In this document: positions 48,110 to 61,079 of the stretch, piece by piece
How the letters are laid out: each line of letters begins with the position of its first letter
Numbering within the stretch: the stretch's first letter is position 1
Source: Orthonyx spaldingii
Lineage: Eukaryota > Chordata > Aves > Passeriformes > Orthonychidae
Length of the DNA: 64,000 nt
Assembly: GCA_013397795.1 (NCBI GenBank)
Contig: VZTJ01003242.1
Coordinates: 1,860,307 to 1,924,306 of the forward strand
Reading direction: 5' to 3'
Program-made: the position numbers and the translations under genes
Notes under the pieces: model-generated
What the model saw: only the letters and a program-made list of their open reading frames with translations
Told to the model about the DNA's origin: nothing
The model's database searches: none

Positions 48110-51100
48110 AAGGAGAAAAGGCGAGTGAAAGCATGACTCCCCAGGCTAATGATTAGGCAGCTTTTTCGGAAGTAGGAGGAGGTAGGCTCCAGTCATCCCT
48201 CCTGTTTTGTACTTTAGCTCATGTCTGTTTCATATCATGTTCTCATTCTTTCAGTTAAACTGGTGCATTTTGGTATTTTGAACAAGAAATTATAGTCTGG
48301 TGCCTACCTACTGGGCATGCTCACAGTGTCCTGCCTATGCGGTGATTTTATGCTGCATATGTCAATGAAGGAAGCTGAGGTTTCTCATCTATTTCCATTT
48401 ATATGAGCTGGGATCTAGGCACAGTGAAAACTTCTTTTTGTCAAGTTTCCCGCCTGCCGCGCTTCCCCCCCTGCCTTTTCCACAGTGTCATCTTTTATTA
48501 AGATCACATCAGTGCTTCTGGAACAGCCATATTTTATCAGGATCTCTCAAAAGAGGATGAGTCAGACCATCTGATTTTATTTTGTTAAGTTCATTTTTTA
48601 TTTGCTGAGTTTAGTTCAGATATGAACCCATCTTGTCCAATTTATCTTTAATATAATACAGATGCTGGCACTGACACTGATCTTGGTTACACTAGTGTAA
48701 ATTTGGGAATATGCCAATGGACCGCTGCCAAGGCCATATTAAAATTTCACTTTCAGCTTGACTAGAACTGCTAGCTTCTCAGGAAGCAGGCTGCCGTGGT
48801 GGGACGAGCCCATGTGCCACTTCTCAATAGTTCTGCAATTCTCTCTTGGTTGGAGAATATCCCAGGTAACACAATACAACCAAAGTCAAACAGGGCCAAA
48901 AGGCTGCTTTATGTAGCCTGAGGCTGATTGGATCACTACTTCACATAAGCCTTGACTGACGGGAATAAGCTGGTGGGATTTAATCAGTAAAGAGGGAAAA
49001 ATGAAGTAAACTTTGTACGGATGGCAAGAACCATGGCTAGTCAATATATTTATCACCTGGCTATTTCCCAGAGCCATACCGTAAAACAAGGAAATGAACA
49101 GTATCAAACCTGTCCAAACCATATTTGCTCGGAATTAGTACACACTGCAAAAACTGTACCGGGAAAAAGCAACTGCAAGTTGTTATGGCTTTTCCCAGAA
49201 AACAGGAGTTTTGTGCATTTCTCCACAGTTTCTTTTTACTGAAGAATATGTGTGCTCCAACATTCTGCAGTAGATGTTAAAAATGTAAATGACTTCTTGA
49301 TTTAACCATCCATCTAAGTACTCTAGTATATCGGTATTCTGATGAATTTTCAGGTTTTGGCCCATGCAATGTAACTTCAGAAAACCCAACTGATAGCAGC
49401 TTAGCTTCCTTAAGACTCAGAATGGATAATTTGTCCAGTGAAAACCTCTGTATGTTTTTTGGTACTTAATAGGTCTCAAGGCTGCTTGACATCTCTCACT
49501 TAAGTGAAGCCAGAGCCCATGGTACAAAATCCTTTTAATATGTACTTCATGCTAAATCAGTGATAAATATGGGGCCAAACTGACCCTTCTTCTCCGGCAT
49601 GAATCATGACAGACAGGGCTGGCAGAATTGGCAGCCTGCTGTGACTGTCAATGCCTCTGTAATTAATGTTTTCTGGAACTCTGCTGTCTTTGACCCATTG
49701 TCTTTCTACTTTTTGGATGTTTATTTGGTTGTTTATTATTGTCTATGCTCTAACTTGTGAGCTCTGTGGCTTAACAATTCACTTTGTATAATTTTGTAGT
49801 GACACTTAGGAGTCCTTGGAAGCCTCTGCAAGGAAAACCAGCAAGGTGTGGATTTGGAGTCCTTTTGGAGCTAAAATGCCTTTTGACATCCAAGCATTGA
49901 ATATATGCAGTGATTTTGCCATCTTATCTTGATTATTTGAATCAAAGTTTGATTTGTCAAATATTTTACAAATGTTTAATCCTTTCAACAAATAAAACCC
50001 ACCTCTTAAATACACAGCATGCTTTACTGCCAAGAGTAGTAGTCTGGTATGAAGCCAACACTATGGATGAATGGGTTCTGCCAGGCCCCCAGGCTTTATG
50101 TGGATCTTTTGGGACAGCCTTCCTGAAGGTCCTGCATGTAGCTTCTTGCAAGGCAAGCTCCACAGCTCTGCAGCATGGTGATTGAACCTCTGGCTTCTCT
50201 CTCTTCCCAAATGTAGAACCCAAATTCAGATTTGCGCTTCACACCTGCCATAGTAAAAGCTGTAAGACAAAGCATTTTAAAAGTCTGTAAGGCAACTTGA
50301 AAGCCCCTGGATGTAAGCAAACATCTGCTTGAAGTTCTCAAGGGACTTGGGACTTTGAAAGGTGGGTGAACACTGATGCATTGTGGAGAAGAGGTCATGC
50401 TTTAGTTTTTCCAGTAGAGACCATGCTCTGGTATGATACACAAAGCCCCTGCATTATGACACTTAGGATAAGTTTGTCAGAAGAAGACTTTCTGCTAGCA
50501 TGGCTGAATTGCTACCAGCACCCAATCCCATGAATTTAAGAATCTTTGAGCTGTCCTATTATTCTTTAGGACTGTATTGTCCTTCAAGAAATCATGCCTT
50601 TTGCCTCCAGGGTTCTTCTCATGTGTGAGCTATCAAGAAGTCCATGGGAGCTTTGGTCCTCTTTCTTTTGCTGTGTGACCCCTGCCTGTCATGGCATCCA
50701 GTTCCATATCACTTGGCTGAGCTGCATCTGTGAGATGGGATGCCTCCATACATTTTAAGTGTGAACAGAGAGTGGGGATATGCCTTTCCTGTAGCTCCTT
50801 TCTGTCCTTAAGATACCCTGCAAAACATCAGCTTCTGTATCTTACCAAACTAGATGGTAAAGTTGTCTTCTCTAACTGTCACAGCTTGCACTGGATACTG
50901 CAGGACTCAAATGAGGTGTGGGGCTGGATGCCAAAGGCCTGGGGGCTGCAGTGGTTTTCCACTCCGTGCCAGTCACTGACTTCAAGCCAGCTGCTGGAAC
51001 CCCCAGGCAGATTGAGAGCCACAGGCAGAGCCCACAGATGGGTCACTCAGATAGGCACACTGTGGCAGCAAATTTCTTTCTCCAACAATCAAAAAGATTT

Positions 51101-54100
51101 CATCTTGCTTGCACTAGAGATACACTCTTTTAACAATGATAGACCAGTGAGCGTGCGGCCAGGGGCTGATGACTCTGTGGTGGTGCTGGATAATTGACTG
51201 TGCCTCTCTGGTCCCTGCTAGTGAGGTGGCAGGGTAGTTTTCATCCTGGGGAGGTGGTTCCTTACATCTCCCAAGCTGCTCTTGGTGAATTGAATGACTG
51301 GGACACCATTTCCAAGTTACATGGGTCTTAACACCCAGCCAGGTGCCGCACAGCTTCTCTGACCAGGGCATCTCCTAGGTAGATAGTCAAGGAGATATCT
51401 AAAGCTAGCTAAATGTTCTGAAATAGAAGCAAGATAATATTTCCTTTCTCATCCTCTGTGGTCTGTGGGAAGGGAATGGAGACAGCCACCACTCATTTAG
51501 CAAGAGCAATTCAATTTTTAAGAAATGGGAAGAGACACTGAAAAGTACTCTATGACTTAGGGTAGTTTAAGCAGATAGCATTGAAGCAAAACCTATGATT
51601 AAGAGCAGCAATTATTTTTAGATACATTATTACATATTTTTCAAATTAATTGCAACTGGAAAATAATGCATCTATCACATTCATTTTCTATTCATTTTAT
51701 TTTAAATAACTCCTACAAATGTTATAAAGAGTTTTAAACATAATTGCTAACATGACTACCCTATCTGCAGCCAAATAAGCTTTTTTTAAATTACATTTCA
51801 TTTTATAAATGGAATGTGGCTTGAAAGTTTGAATTCAATCCTTCTCTGCTCAGCACTAAGCCATGTATTGGAGAGGTACAGCATTTAAATCTTGCCAAGA
51901 TACTTTTGCAACCAGAAGGGCAAGAGAAAGTTCAGTTCTGTAAAGGGAAGGCTTAGATTCTGGAGACCAGAGCCAAATCTGTGAGGAAAATCCTAAAACT
52001 GCAAATACCATGGATTTAGATTGATCCTAATAATGCATTTTATTATTTAGATGTAATAAAAATTCAAATGATGTGAAAAATAGTAAAACCTCTAGTTTTA
52101 GAGGTGAGAGAGTGAGTTAGTGAGAGAGATTGAAGAATTTGTAGACTATGCTATATGAATGCCAATATAGATGATAGAGTTTTGATAGCTATTCATCTAA
52201 CATTTGCAGAAAGACATTAACAATGGCACCCTTCACTGCCAGCTGCAAACGCATATAATCAGTCACAAATGATGTATTTAGATTTTGGGAAATGAGAGGT
52301 TTTGTATAATGCTAATACTGAGACCGTGAGTCCAGAGATAATGAACGGAGAGTCTCTGGCCCAATCCTGATCTCTTCGATATTTCTATTGACATCAAAAG
52401 TGAGAGCCATATGCAAAGGGTTTAACACTGCCATCTGCAGATTGCTATCAGATTTGCTGGGTTTTCCCACTGATACAGGACTGCCTTTTCACTTAGTAAA
52501 TCACAACAGTTAATTTGCTGCCCTTTCCTTTCACTGCTGGTTAGCCAAAAGCCTGCTGGATAGCCTCTGATGGAGTTTTCTGGGAATGCTACACTAGGTC
52601 AGTTTTGTCAAAATATCCTTTTTTCCCCCTCATGCCTCACTGTTGACCTTTCCACCCACAAGGGGACTCTGAGCAACCAATCTGAGTCAAATAAGCATGA
52701 GGCTATTGAAGATGATGTGCACATCCTGTGTTCTAGGATGACTTAGAAGCAGTGAAACTCAGAGCTGATATCTTCCTCTCACTTAATAAAATTGCTAGAG
52801 GGAAATACCTTCACTGTCAGAAGGACTATGTGAACAAATGAACTAGGATTAATAGATGTTTTTAGTGAGCTTTCTCATCTGGTTATAATAGAAAAGGCAT
52901 TATGGCATGCTTGTGTCCCCAAAATGCCACCCCAGCATAGAAAAAAATGAAAAAGAGCCAAGATTGGACACAAATGACTTTATATAAATACGTAGTTTGA
53001 ACGAGAGAGAACAAACTAGGAGAATCTGAAAATCACTGCATGGAAGAGCTAATCCCAAAAGTGACATCAATGGGATGCCTTAATAAGGAGAAGGTTTGTC
53101 TACCCCAAAATCCAGAACCTGCTGCAGGAATTAATGAATTATCAAAAACCTGAAAAAGCCGGTCCATGTGGCACAGTGTAAAGTTGTGGGGAGTTACCAG
53201 TTTGGGCTTCCATCTGGGATATCCTGCATTGATACTGCCCTGAACCTGAGGCGTATAAAGGTCTGACTTGTACGCTGTCAGCTTTGGAGTCTGATCACGT
53301 CACTCCACCACTCTTCTACTGCTATTGTGGGCAATATCTGCAGGAGAGATACAGACCCAGGCAATTTCCATTCTATTGCAGGCTCTGGTGACTGTCTACA
53401 GTGTGACATTTAACACAAATTGTTTCAGTTCTTTGTTTTCATATCTAAAATTAGGATAAAAGAATAATCGTATCCCTTTGTAAAATGTATCTGATTTAAA
53501 AAAAAAAACCAAAACCCTCACATTTGAATCACTCTGTTTACTAATTTATTCTTGATAAAGAGTCTAAGTAAGAATTTTAATTAATAGAACAAGTAAATAG
53601 TGAGGGTTGAAATAAATCAGTTTTGGCAAGTTTCACAGTCTGTCCATCCTGATACTAAACTGTGTTCTTGCCTACTTCAGAGAGAGTGCTGTAACTTTAC
53701 AGGAGAATTTATTTTAGAGAGGGAAGAACAGGCCCCACAAATGAGATATTAATATTTTCTTCATTACAGCAAGGTCACATACAACTGCATTTTCAAAACC
53801 CAGGTGTTCTGCACTTTAGGCAGTAGGTGCTCAAATAGATCTCTGCATGCTGCTCTGGCCAGGAGTTTTCAACAGTTATCTTTAATGCTGATCTCTTCTA
53901 AAAATATGACCATATAATTACATGCTCAGATACTAAGGACTGTGACGATGGTGACTGGAGGCATGTGTACTGGTTCCCTGCTGGACACTTGGAAATTAGC
54001 AGTCCTTGCCTTTACTTCTCAACGGGATTGCTACAAACATTGGCCTATCGTTACAGATGGCTTCCTTATTCTCTGCCTAGCAGCAACAGAAAAATGATGC

Positions 54101-55270
54101 ACCCAATTACTGGTGGCACTTATGAAAAAAGTGCACAGTTCATTAGTTTGAATGGGCGTGCAGTTCTGACCCAGTGTGTCATTTACATATTATAATAAGT
54201 CATTAGCATATGCTAATCACAACCCTGAGCCTTGCCCTGGCACTTCTAGAAGATGCTGGATGATACTCTGTAGATGCTGGCTGTCATTGGCTGTGCTCTG
54301 AATGCAGGCTCCTGCTTCAAGCAGTAGCTTGGGCTGGTTGGCTCCAAGCTTGGTACCAGGAGAAGTCTGCTTGTTTCTCTGCAGGAAGGACTGCTAAATC
54401 AGGTTCAATTTCAAGTAGAGGCTTTTTGAAGGAAAGCATGTTGCATGAGGGCAAAGCAGATTTCTGAGGACGAGTCATAACTGGCAACCCTCTGTGATCT
54501 GCAAGAGAAACCAGTCAAAAATGAATGGAGACCCACAGACCTTTTCTAAACATTACAGCAGTGTCTAGTCCATTCAGCAAGTAGATACTATCAGAAAAAA
54601 GGCAAAGTGCCAAACCCCTGGAGTGGTAGTTGAAGTTCTGTATTGCAGATGTTGAAAGTGCCCTGAGTAAACTCAAAACATGCTGAAGTTGAATTTCTCC
54701 CATGCCTCACACTTCTAAAAATGTTTTGACCTTGGCTCACTTCCCTTGGGGTCTAATCTCCGGAGTTTTATCTACATTTGCTGCAGGTCCTCCCTGGCTT
54801 ATCTTCTACCTGCCACCACAGAACAGAGAACAGGAAACCCTGTCTGCCCTCACATTCTGAGGGGAAGGATTTGTTTGCCTCCCGCTGAGTCCACTGGAGT
54901 GCTTTGGCTGCCTTCTAGGATGGAGTCACTTTCAGAAAGCTCCTTGATTTTCTTGTTTTTCCTTGAGATTTCAGACTGTCCCAGTTGGTTCTAGTTAGCG
55001 GAGTTCCTTAGATAATTTACCTATTGGGTTTGGCCAGATCCTCTCACCTTTCCTCCCTGAGGTACATCTTCCATACCATGTAGCATCTTTCCTATTTAGA
55101 AATATGTTTACCAAGCATGAGAGCTAAGCATGGGAATTGGAGTTCAGGAGAGATGACTCTACTTCAGCAGAAATGTTGTTGATGGTTTTTTTTCCTTATG
55201 TTGACCAGGGGAGTAAAGCAAGGCAGTATGATCTGCTGTCCTCATGCCTTTTGGGGAACTGTTCATTTCT
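48110..55270. other. Intronic or intergenic DNA
   Basis: No repeat family except a degraded copy of the ancient GGCCCAATCCTGATC repeat at about 52355-52410. A minus acceptor near 54596 (CTTTGCCTTTTTTCTGATAG) precedes an open stretch IYLLNGLDTAVMFRKG but lacks a good donor. No other supported features. Confidence 0.4.
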
Positions 55271-55277
55271 TCTGCAG

Positions 55278-55371
55278 GCTGAAAGCTCTGGGTGCAGCAG
55301 TACATTTCTTCTGCTTCATACTTACAGTTGTCTCCCACTGGATGGTCTCTCCTGTCACTATGACTGTCTGG
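55278..55371 (+). CDS. Candidate plus-strand exon
   Basis: The acceptor GTTCATTTCTTCTGCAG and the donor CTGG|GTAAGTGTG bound 94 bases. The frame starting after one base is open for 31 codons (LKALGAAVHFFCFILTVVSH then WMVSPVTMTVW), which is hydrophobic; a second frame is also open. A minus-strand exon candidate lies within it at 55326-55367 (acceptor TTCCACACTTACCCAG, donor AACT|GTAAGTATG, peptide TVIVTGETIQWETT). At most one is likely to be used. No neighbours in phase were found. Confidence 0.25.
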
Positions 55372-55379
55372 GTAAGTGT

Positions 55380-58180
55380 GGAAAGTGAAGCATGGTGGAG
55401 ACCTGGTTGCATACACAAATCCAGAGCAACCAGTCCTTCCAGCCATACTTGCCTCTCCTGTCTAATGGATGGGGAGTTAACTGGAAGTGGTGCTCACCAT
55501 GTGCTCAGGGCTGCAGCTGCTGGATATCCCCTCCCCAGTTCCTGGTGCCCCTGCCCACCATTCCTTTTGCCAGGAGAGGGGAGTCGCACTCAATACTCAG
55601 AAATTACACATTGAACACATATTAATCATGGGATTAGCATTAAAATCACAAGATATTAAAACTAGCATATTCTTTGTGTCTTATGGTTCTGTAACCACCA
55701 TGGGCCAGGGTTTCCAGGGCTTTTCCTGATAGCAGTACAGATTGCCGGACAGGAGGAAGGAAGAGAGAAAGGGAGAGCTCTCACACAAATCTATTGACTT
55801 TGGGGACTGGGGTGCAAGAAAACAGACAACAACTGCTGTGGAATTGATTAAAAAATTTGGCAATGCTGCACATGTTTTTGTCCATGGGCAGAATAAAACA
55901 TGCTTAACAAGGGCTGAGCCTAGCTGAAGCTTTAATTCCTTTCTGTTGGATAATTTTTTTCTAATTCCTCCTGATCTGGACCTCTGTTCTGTTTACACAG
56001 AGCCACCCACAAAAACACTCTTTCTGTGCATTTTCATTTTTGATGCTGGATTTACTCATCCTGAGATTTCACTGCCCGCTACCAGAGAGGTTGGCTGTTA
56101 CTACATGACTCTTCATGCAGGTTTCACTGCAGCTGAAGTACCCTGTTTTTCAAACAAACTTCTATCAAGTAGAAGTGATTAGCTAAATTAATGTGAAGTT
56201 AATGTCCCAAAGCAGCACAATTTGTTCTCAGAACTTCATGCGACATTTAGCTAACAGCTCAAAGAAAGGGTTCCATTTGATAAAGCATTCAGAAAGAGTC
56301 ACAGCAATGAGCTCGGATATGCAGGGCTTGGTATAGCTTTTTCACTACCATAAATTAAAGAATAAGTATCAAATAATGTATTTAGCCAGACAAGCATATG
56401 CAGGGAAAAAAAAGGCAACTTGGAAAGTTTCTCAGTTTCCATGGTGCATCTTGCAAATGGTAGCTCTGAAGGCCATCAGCAGAAAACAACGCTGGGAAAG
56501 GAGGGACTGGTTAGGCTTGGGAAGGCCAAAATACCAAATTTGAGGAGAGAGTCTAGGTCCTTCAGACCCTGACATATTAACACCAACAGGCCTTTAATGA
56601 TACACCTCACTCCTCATCCTTATGCAGTAGCCTTTCACTTATGCAAACTTGTGTCCAAATCATATTTGGAGCAATAAAAGTCTGTTGTAGGACAATGGAT
56701 GTCTGTTTCTGAAAAGGCTCTCAGAAGAGCCTTCCCTAAAGGATGCCAAGCACTTGATGGTGATTTTTCTCATAGAATAAATCCAGGGAGAGCAAGACTG
56801 GGATGGCAGTTTTTGTGCAGGTGCATTGCCTGAGCTGCCTGGGGAAGCACACACAACACCTGCTCAGGCACTACCTGACTGGAGTTGAACCACTGCAATT
56901 AGTCCCTCATTTTAATGAGCACCAGACTCAGTCACATCTTTTTTAAATCACCCCCTGGTGATTTTTTCCTTTGAAGTGCTGTTAATCCTTCACTACCAGG
57001 AATATTGTGAGGAAATGGCTCACATCACTAGCACTCAAGTGTGCTGGGCCCCTCGCAAGACCAAGACAAGTCTGTGTGGCTTCTTGTTTATGGTTTTCAG
57101 GGTCTATTTTGATTGCAAACATGACCCTCTTGGACGGACCATCCCTGGTTGACTGATGACTGTTTGAACTAGGATGGTCCAAAATGGCAGCATGGCCATT
57201 CCAGAAGGATGGGTTTAGATTAACTCATAGAAATCTCCTCTCAATTTAAGTAAGTGTCTTCTTTGCAAGGACAACTCCATGTTCTTTAAATTCAGGCTTC
57301 ACATTTGTCCTGTGTTCCTAGGATTCGTCACATACCTTTGAACAGCATGGCCCATTCACCTCAGCTAATGCAAAGAAAGTATAAAATAGGCTTTCAGTCT
57401 CTTAAGTATTTGGATGATAACTGTCTGTCTGACAAGCAGAGCTACTCTAGCACTTCAGTATTAAAGAAATCCTGCAAATTAGTATTCCATCAGCTACAAA
57501 TCCAGCAACATTGTGAGGAGCTTTTAGGAACATATTCCGTGGTCAGTTGATGCATATTGGGCTAGAACCAAAAAGTGATTAAACACTGAAATTAGAAGCC
57601 TATGAAATAAGCTGGGATCCCTAGAAAATCACTGCACAGCTTATTGTAAATTTGATTATGAATTTTTTAGCACTAAGTAGACGAAATTACTGTTAATCAC
57701 ATGTAAATTGAGATACTGGAACTAATCCACTGAAATTAGTGGGATTTTTGCCATTGATTTCCAAAAGAGCAGGATTGGGCCTGCTCTGAGCAAAGACGGA
57801 GAGGTGGAAAATTAATGTCTTGAAGAAGAAAGACTTAGGCCAAGTCTCACTATCAAAATGATGGATGGTTCAGTAAGTAACCAAACCTCTACTCTGTTTC
57901 TGTTCCTCAAGAAAGCATCATTAGCTGAAAATCCATGCCAAGCTCAAGAGCCACTTCTGTTTTAAAAAGCAGGAAAAAAAAAAAGAAAAAAAGAGTAGGA
58001 TAAATTTTGTTAGCACGATGTATTAATATCAAAAGTCAAAACTGGAAACTTACTGAACGTGTGCTGATGAAAGGTAACTGGCTCAAGGAGTAGAAATCCA
58101 GCCTGTAATGGGGTGTCAGTAGAAGGGTGGTATTTGCTGGAAGCGCTGCTGTGGGATGCTCTGGTCTTTTCTGCCTGCCA
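55380..58180. other. Intronic or intergenic DNA with ancient repeat
   Basis: At 57725-57785 lies another copy of the ancient repeat (GGATTTTTGCCATTGATTTCC then GCAGGATTGGGCC). A 9-bp inverted repeat (GGACCATCC and GGATGGTCC) is at 57136-57180. A minus acceptor with a long poly-pyrimidine tract ends near 57958 but leads quickly to a stop. Confidence 0.4.
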
Positions 58181-58187
58181 TGGTCAG

Positions 58188-58229
58188 ATGGCATGGATAA
58201 TCTGCAGAGACAGTACAGCCTGAAGTCAG
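58188..58229 (+). CDS. Weak 42-nt plus-strand exon candidate
   Basis: The acceptor TGGTCTTTTCTGCCTGCCATGGTCAG and the donor GTCAG|GTAAGCATC bound 42 bases, open in one frame as GMDNLQRQYSLKS. Splice sites are good, length is minimal, and there is no neighbour in phase. Confidence 0.2.
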
Positions 58230-59080
58230 GTAAGCATCCTTACCAGGGGCATAGGTTTCTTAAGAACAGCTAATATGTCCAGGTAATGTAGGCAGAACCT
58301 CAGAATTAAAAGCAAAAATCAGCTGCATTTTAGGGAGAACATATACAAGCTAAAGAAAGATTTTTTTTTTTTTACTGTCTAAAATTCAGCTTTAGTTTGT
58401 ATTTACTTACTGTAGCATTTGGGAATAAGTAGGCATAGTTTATTAATCAATTATTGATGATGCTGTAGTCCCCTCCATGGCAGGCCAGAATGCACAAATG
58501 GTCTTTGCACTTTTAAGGTACAACCATCCAATATTGATCACCATTTCCTGCACTGTTTAACCTCATGGACAAATCATTATCAGCTCACATGTATGGAAGC
58601 ACAGATTCCCTAATTCTCCTTTCCCCTTTTCCTGGACTCAGCACAATGACCAAGGGCAGAATGAGGAGAGAAGTTAATAATCACTCTAAGCTGCCTCTGC
58701 ACCATATTCTTAGGCTACTGGAGATCCTTGGCAAGAATTCATCTTGAGACTGGCTCTGCACTGCTCTTACTGAGCCCTCATTCCTGAGGACTCATTTGAA
58801 CAACAACAGCCATCGGCCAAGGCTTACCAGTCACGCTGTTCCGTCTGTTTTCTCCTGTTGCGTATGCCAAAGCCTGATGGAAGTGTCTTTACCCAGGCTG
58901 AGAAATCCCTTACATAAGGTAAATTCTCCAGAGGACCTTTATGCATGATTTACAGCATCATTATGCTATCATGCAGCCATAAAACCCATAAAGGCCCAAG
59001 CACTGAAACGAAGGCTCACACAGATGCGTGCTTTCCTCTAACTGCTCCTGTATCTCCAGAAAACGTGCAGCAGGAACTGC

Positions 59081-59140
59081 CTCTCCCTGCCTTTCCCTGC
59101 CTCTCCCTGCCTCTCCCTGCCTTTCCCTGCCTCTCCCTGC
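59081..59140. repeat. 10-bp minisatellite, six units
   Basis: Six exact 10-bp steps of CTCTCCCTGC with a C/T change at the third base (C, T, C, C, T, C). Because ten is not a multiple of three, the array stays open in all minus frames and makes artificial repeated peptides; these are not genes. Confidence 0.97.
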
Positions 59141-60903
59141 CTCCACAACCTGACACCACACCCTGGCAGGTCACAGTGTGTTGCCAACCAGCTGCACATT
59201 GCATGTGATGCCCCTGAGGGAGAAGAGGGATGAAGAGCTCCTGGCAGATGTGGGTGTACCTGCGATATGGCAAGGTGACAGAGGTTGCATCCAAGCGCCA
59301 TGGCTCTTCCCTTATCATCTGATGCTGGAAAGTTTTCTCCTGCCAGTAGATAAACCACTGCACTGTCTCAGCTGTCAAAAAGAGAAGCAGCCTGAGAGTC
59401 TTGGCAAACGTGAATTAAATGCGACTGCTCGAGTACTGTGTTATGACAAGCATATTTCCATCCATTATTTTCAGCTACCCAACAAGAAATCATTTTGGTA
59501 TCACTGGCTAACTCTATATATTCACTCATTTGAATATAATGACTTCAGTTTCATCTGAAGACTTAAAAGTCCTCTGGGCAAATTGGATATTTTTTTTAAA
59601 ATCTTTGTGAATTGAAAAATTTAGTAGCCATGGTTGATTTCCCATTTTGATGGGTACATTGCTTTCTTAGCTATCTCTCAGGCAGAGTATATCACCTGAA
59701 GTGTGAAGTTCTATAAGCACAAATTATTTCTGATACTGAGATGCCTTCTTTTTTTCCCGCTAATTAGTAAAGTTAATTTGATTTAAATGGCAGTTCTGCT
59801 GAGGTACTGGTATTTATTCCACTTTCAGTACATGAACATTCTGAAAATGTTTTCAAAATATTAAATGAAGCTATAAGTTTCCTGTGGTCAAGTAAAAAAT
59901 AAACCCCCACAAATTATTACTTGAGCATATTATCCCCAAACATTTTTGAGAGGGCTTGCTTGGCTGTGTTTACACACTTTGATTTTTTAGGACTAATGAC
60001 TTCTCTCATGTGGCAGAAAATTTCAAGCCTCAGCTATGAAGACCCAAGAAAAACATAAGCCTCTTTATGAGAAACATGTTATCCTAAGACAGTCTTTTTC
60101 AGTCTGGTGTGCTTGCAGACTCCTGTGGGTCCCAGCACTCCTACTTTGGGGACTAGGAAGGGTAAGTAAAACCAGCATGCCCACTGCCAATAGGTTTTCA
60201 TTTGCTGCACAGAGATCCACATCTCCAGCGATAAATCCTTAAGGGTCCACAAATTGAAAAATGTTGAAAATCACCGCCCTAGGAATTGTGCTCATACCTT
60301 GGAGCTATCTTTGCTAATTGGGCAGAGCTGACAAGCAGGTCCAATATGGTGAAGAGAGATCCCTAGATCATTAACAACATGATGGCATCTGGAAGTTTTG
60401 TAGAGCAATAGAGGCACAGCTCTAATCAAGCACTTTTCCAGCCTCTTGTATAGCCCATCTGTTAGAGATTTAGCATATTATATATAATGCCCTCAGCAAC
60501 TGACTTTGATGTATGTTCAACTGTGAAACTTCTTTTGTAACTAACATAAAGAAATTATTGTTTATTATCTGCTAGGTCCTTAGAATGGAACCTCTGAAAT
60601 AGTCACCAAAATAAATAATCTATGTCTTCAATATCTATGAAATATTGATATCAGATGGAATTACTCTGTTATCCAAAGATCACTAAGTCATGGAGATTTT
60701 TTCTGGATTTCACTAGAATTCTAATCTTGGTCAAACTCTGCACAAGAAAAAGGAGAAGTATTAAACTTAGGGTACTGAGATTTTAGATGAAAAATAGGAA
60801 GCAATGTGGTGCAAACATAATGATGTTTATATTGATACAAAATGATTTATTGTAAGTATTAGAACACATTTTATTGCAAAGTATTGAAGCAGCATGGTCA
60901 TTT

Positions 60904-61001
60904 TTATTCCCCTTTGCTTGGTGCAGCACAAAAAAGGGTTAGGGATATGTCCTGGATAAATCCAGTTTGGAAAGTTACATTTTGCTTGACCCTAAATTCA
61001 C
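60904..61001 (-). CDS. Candidate terminal exon with polyA signals
   Basis: A strong minus acceptor (TTCTTTTTTGGCACTTTCAG) starts a frame (two bases then 31 codons) reading EFRVKQNVTFQTGFIQDIS then LTLFCAAPSKGE and TAA. Two AATAAA signals lie about 29 and 53 bases beyond the stop (60870-60875, 60846-60851). It has one possible glycosylation site (NVT). The plus strand is also open over the same bases. No upstream minus exon within the last 3 kb was found, so the gene would come from beyond the window. Confidence 0.27.
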
Positions 61002-61079
61002 CTGAAAGTGCCAAAAAAGAAGGAAAAAAAGCCTCTAGTCCTAAATCATTCTCTGTTGCTGTAATTCTTAATCAATAAG

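Noticed and set aside
59016..59378. Repeated ERQGEAGKGR-type frame
   Set aside because: It is the translation of the 10-bp minisatellite.
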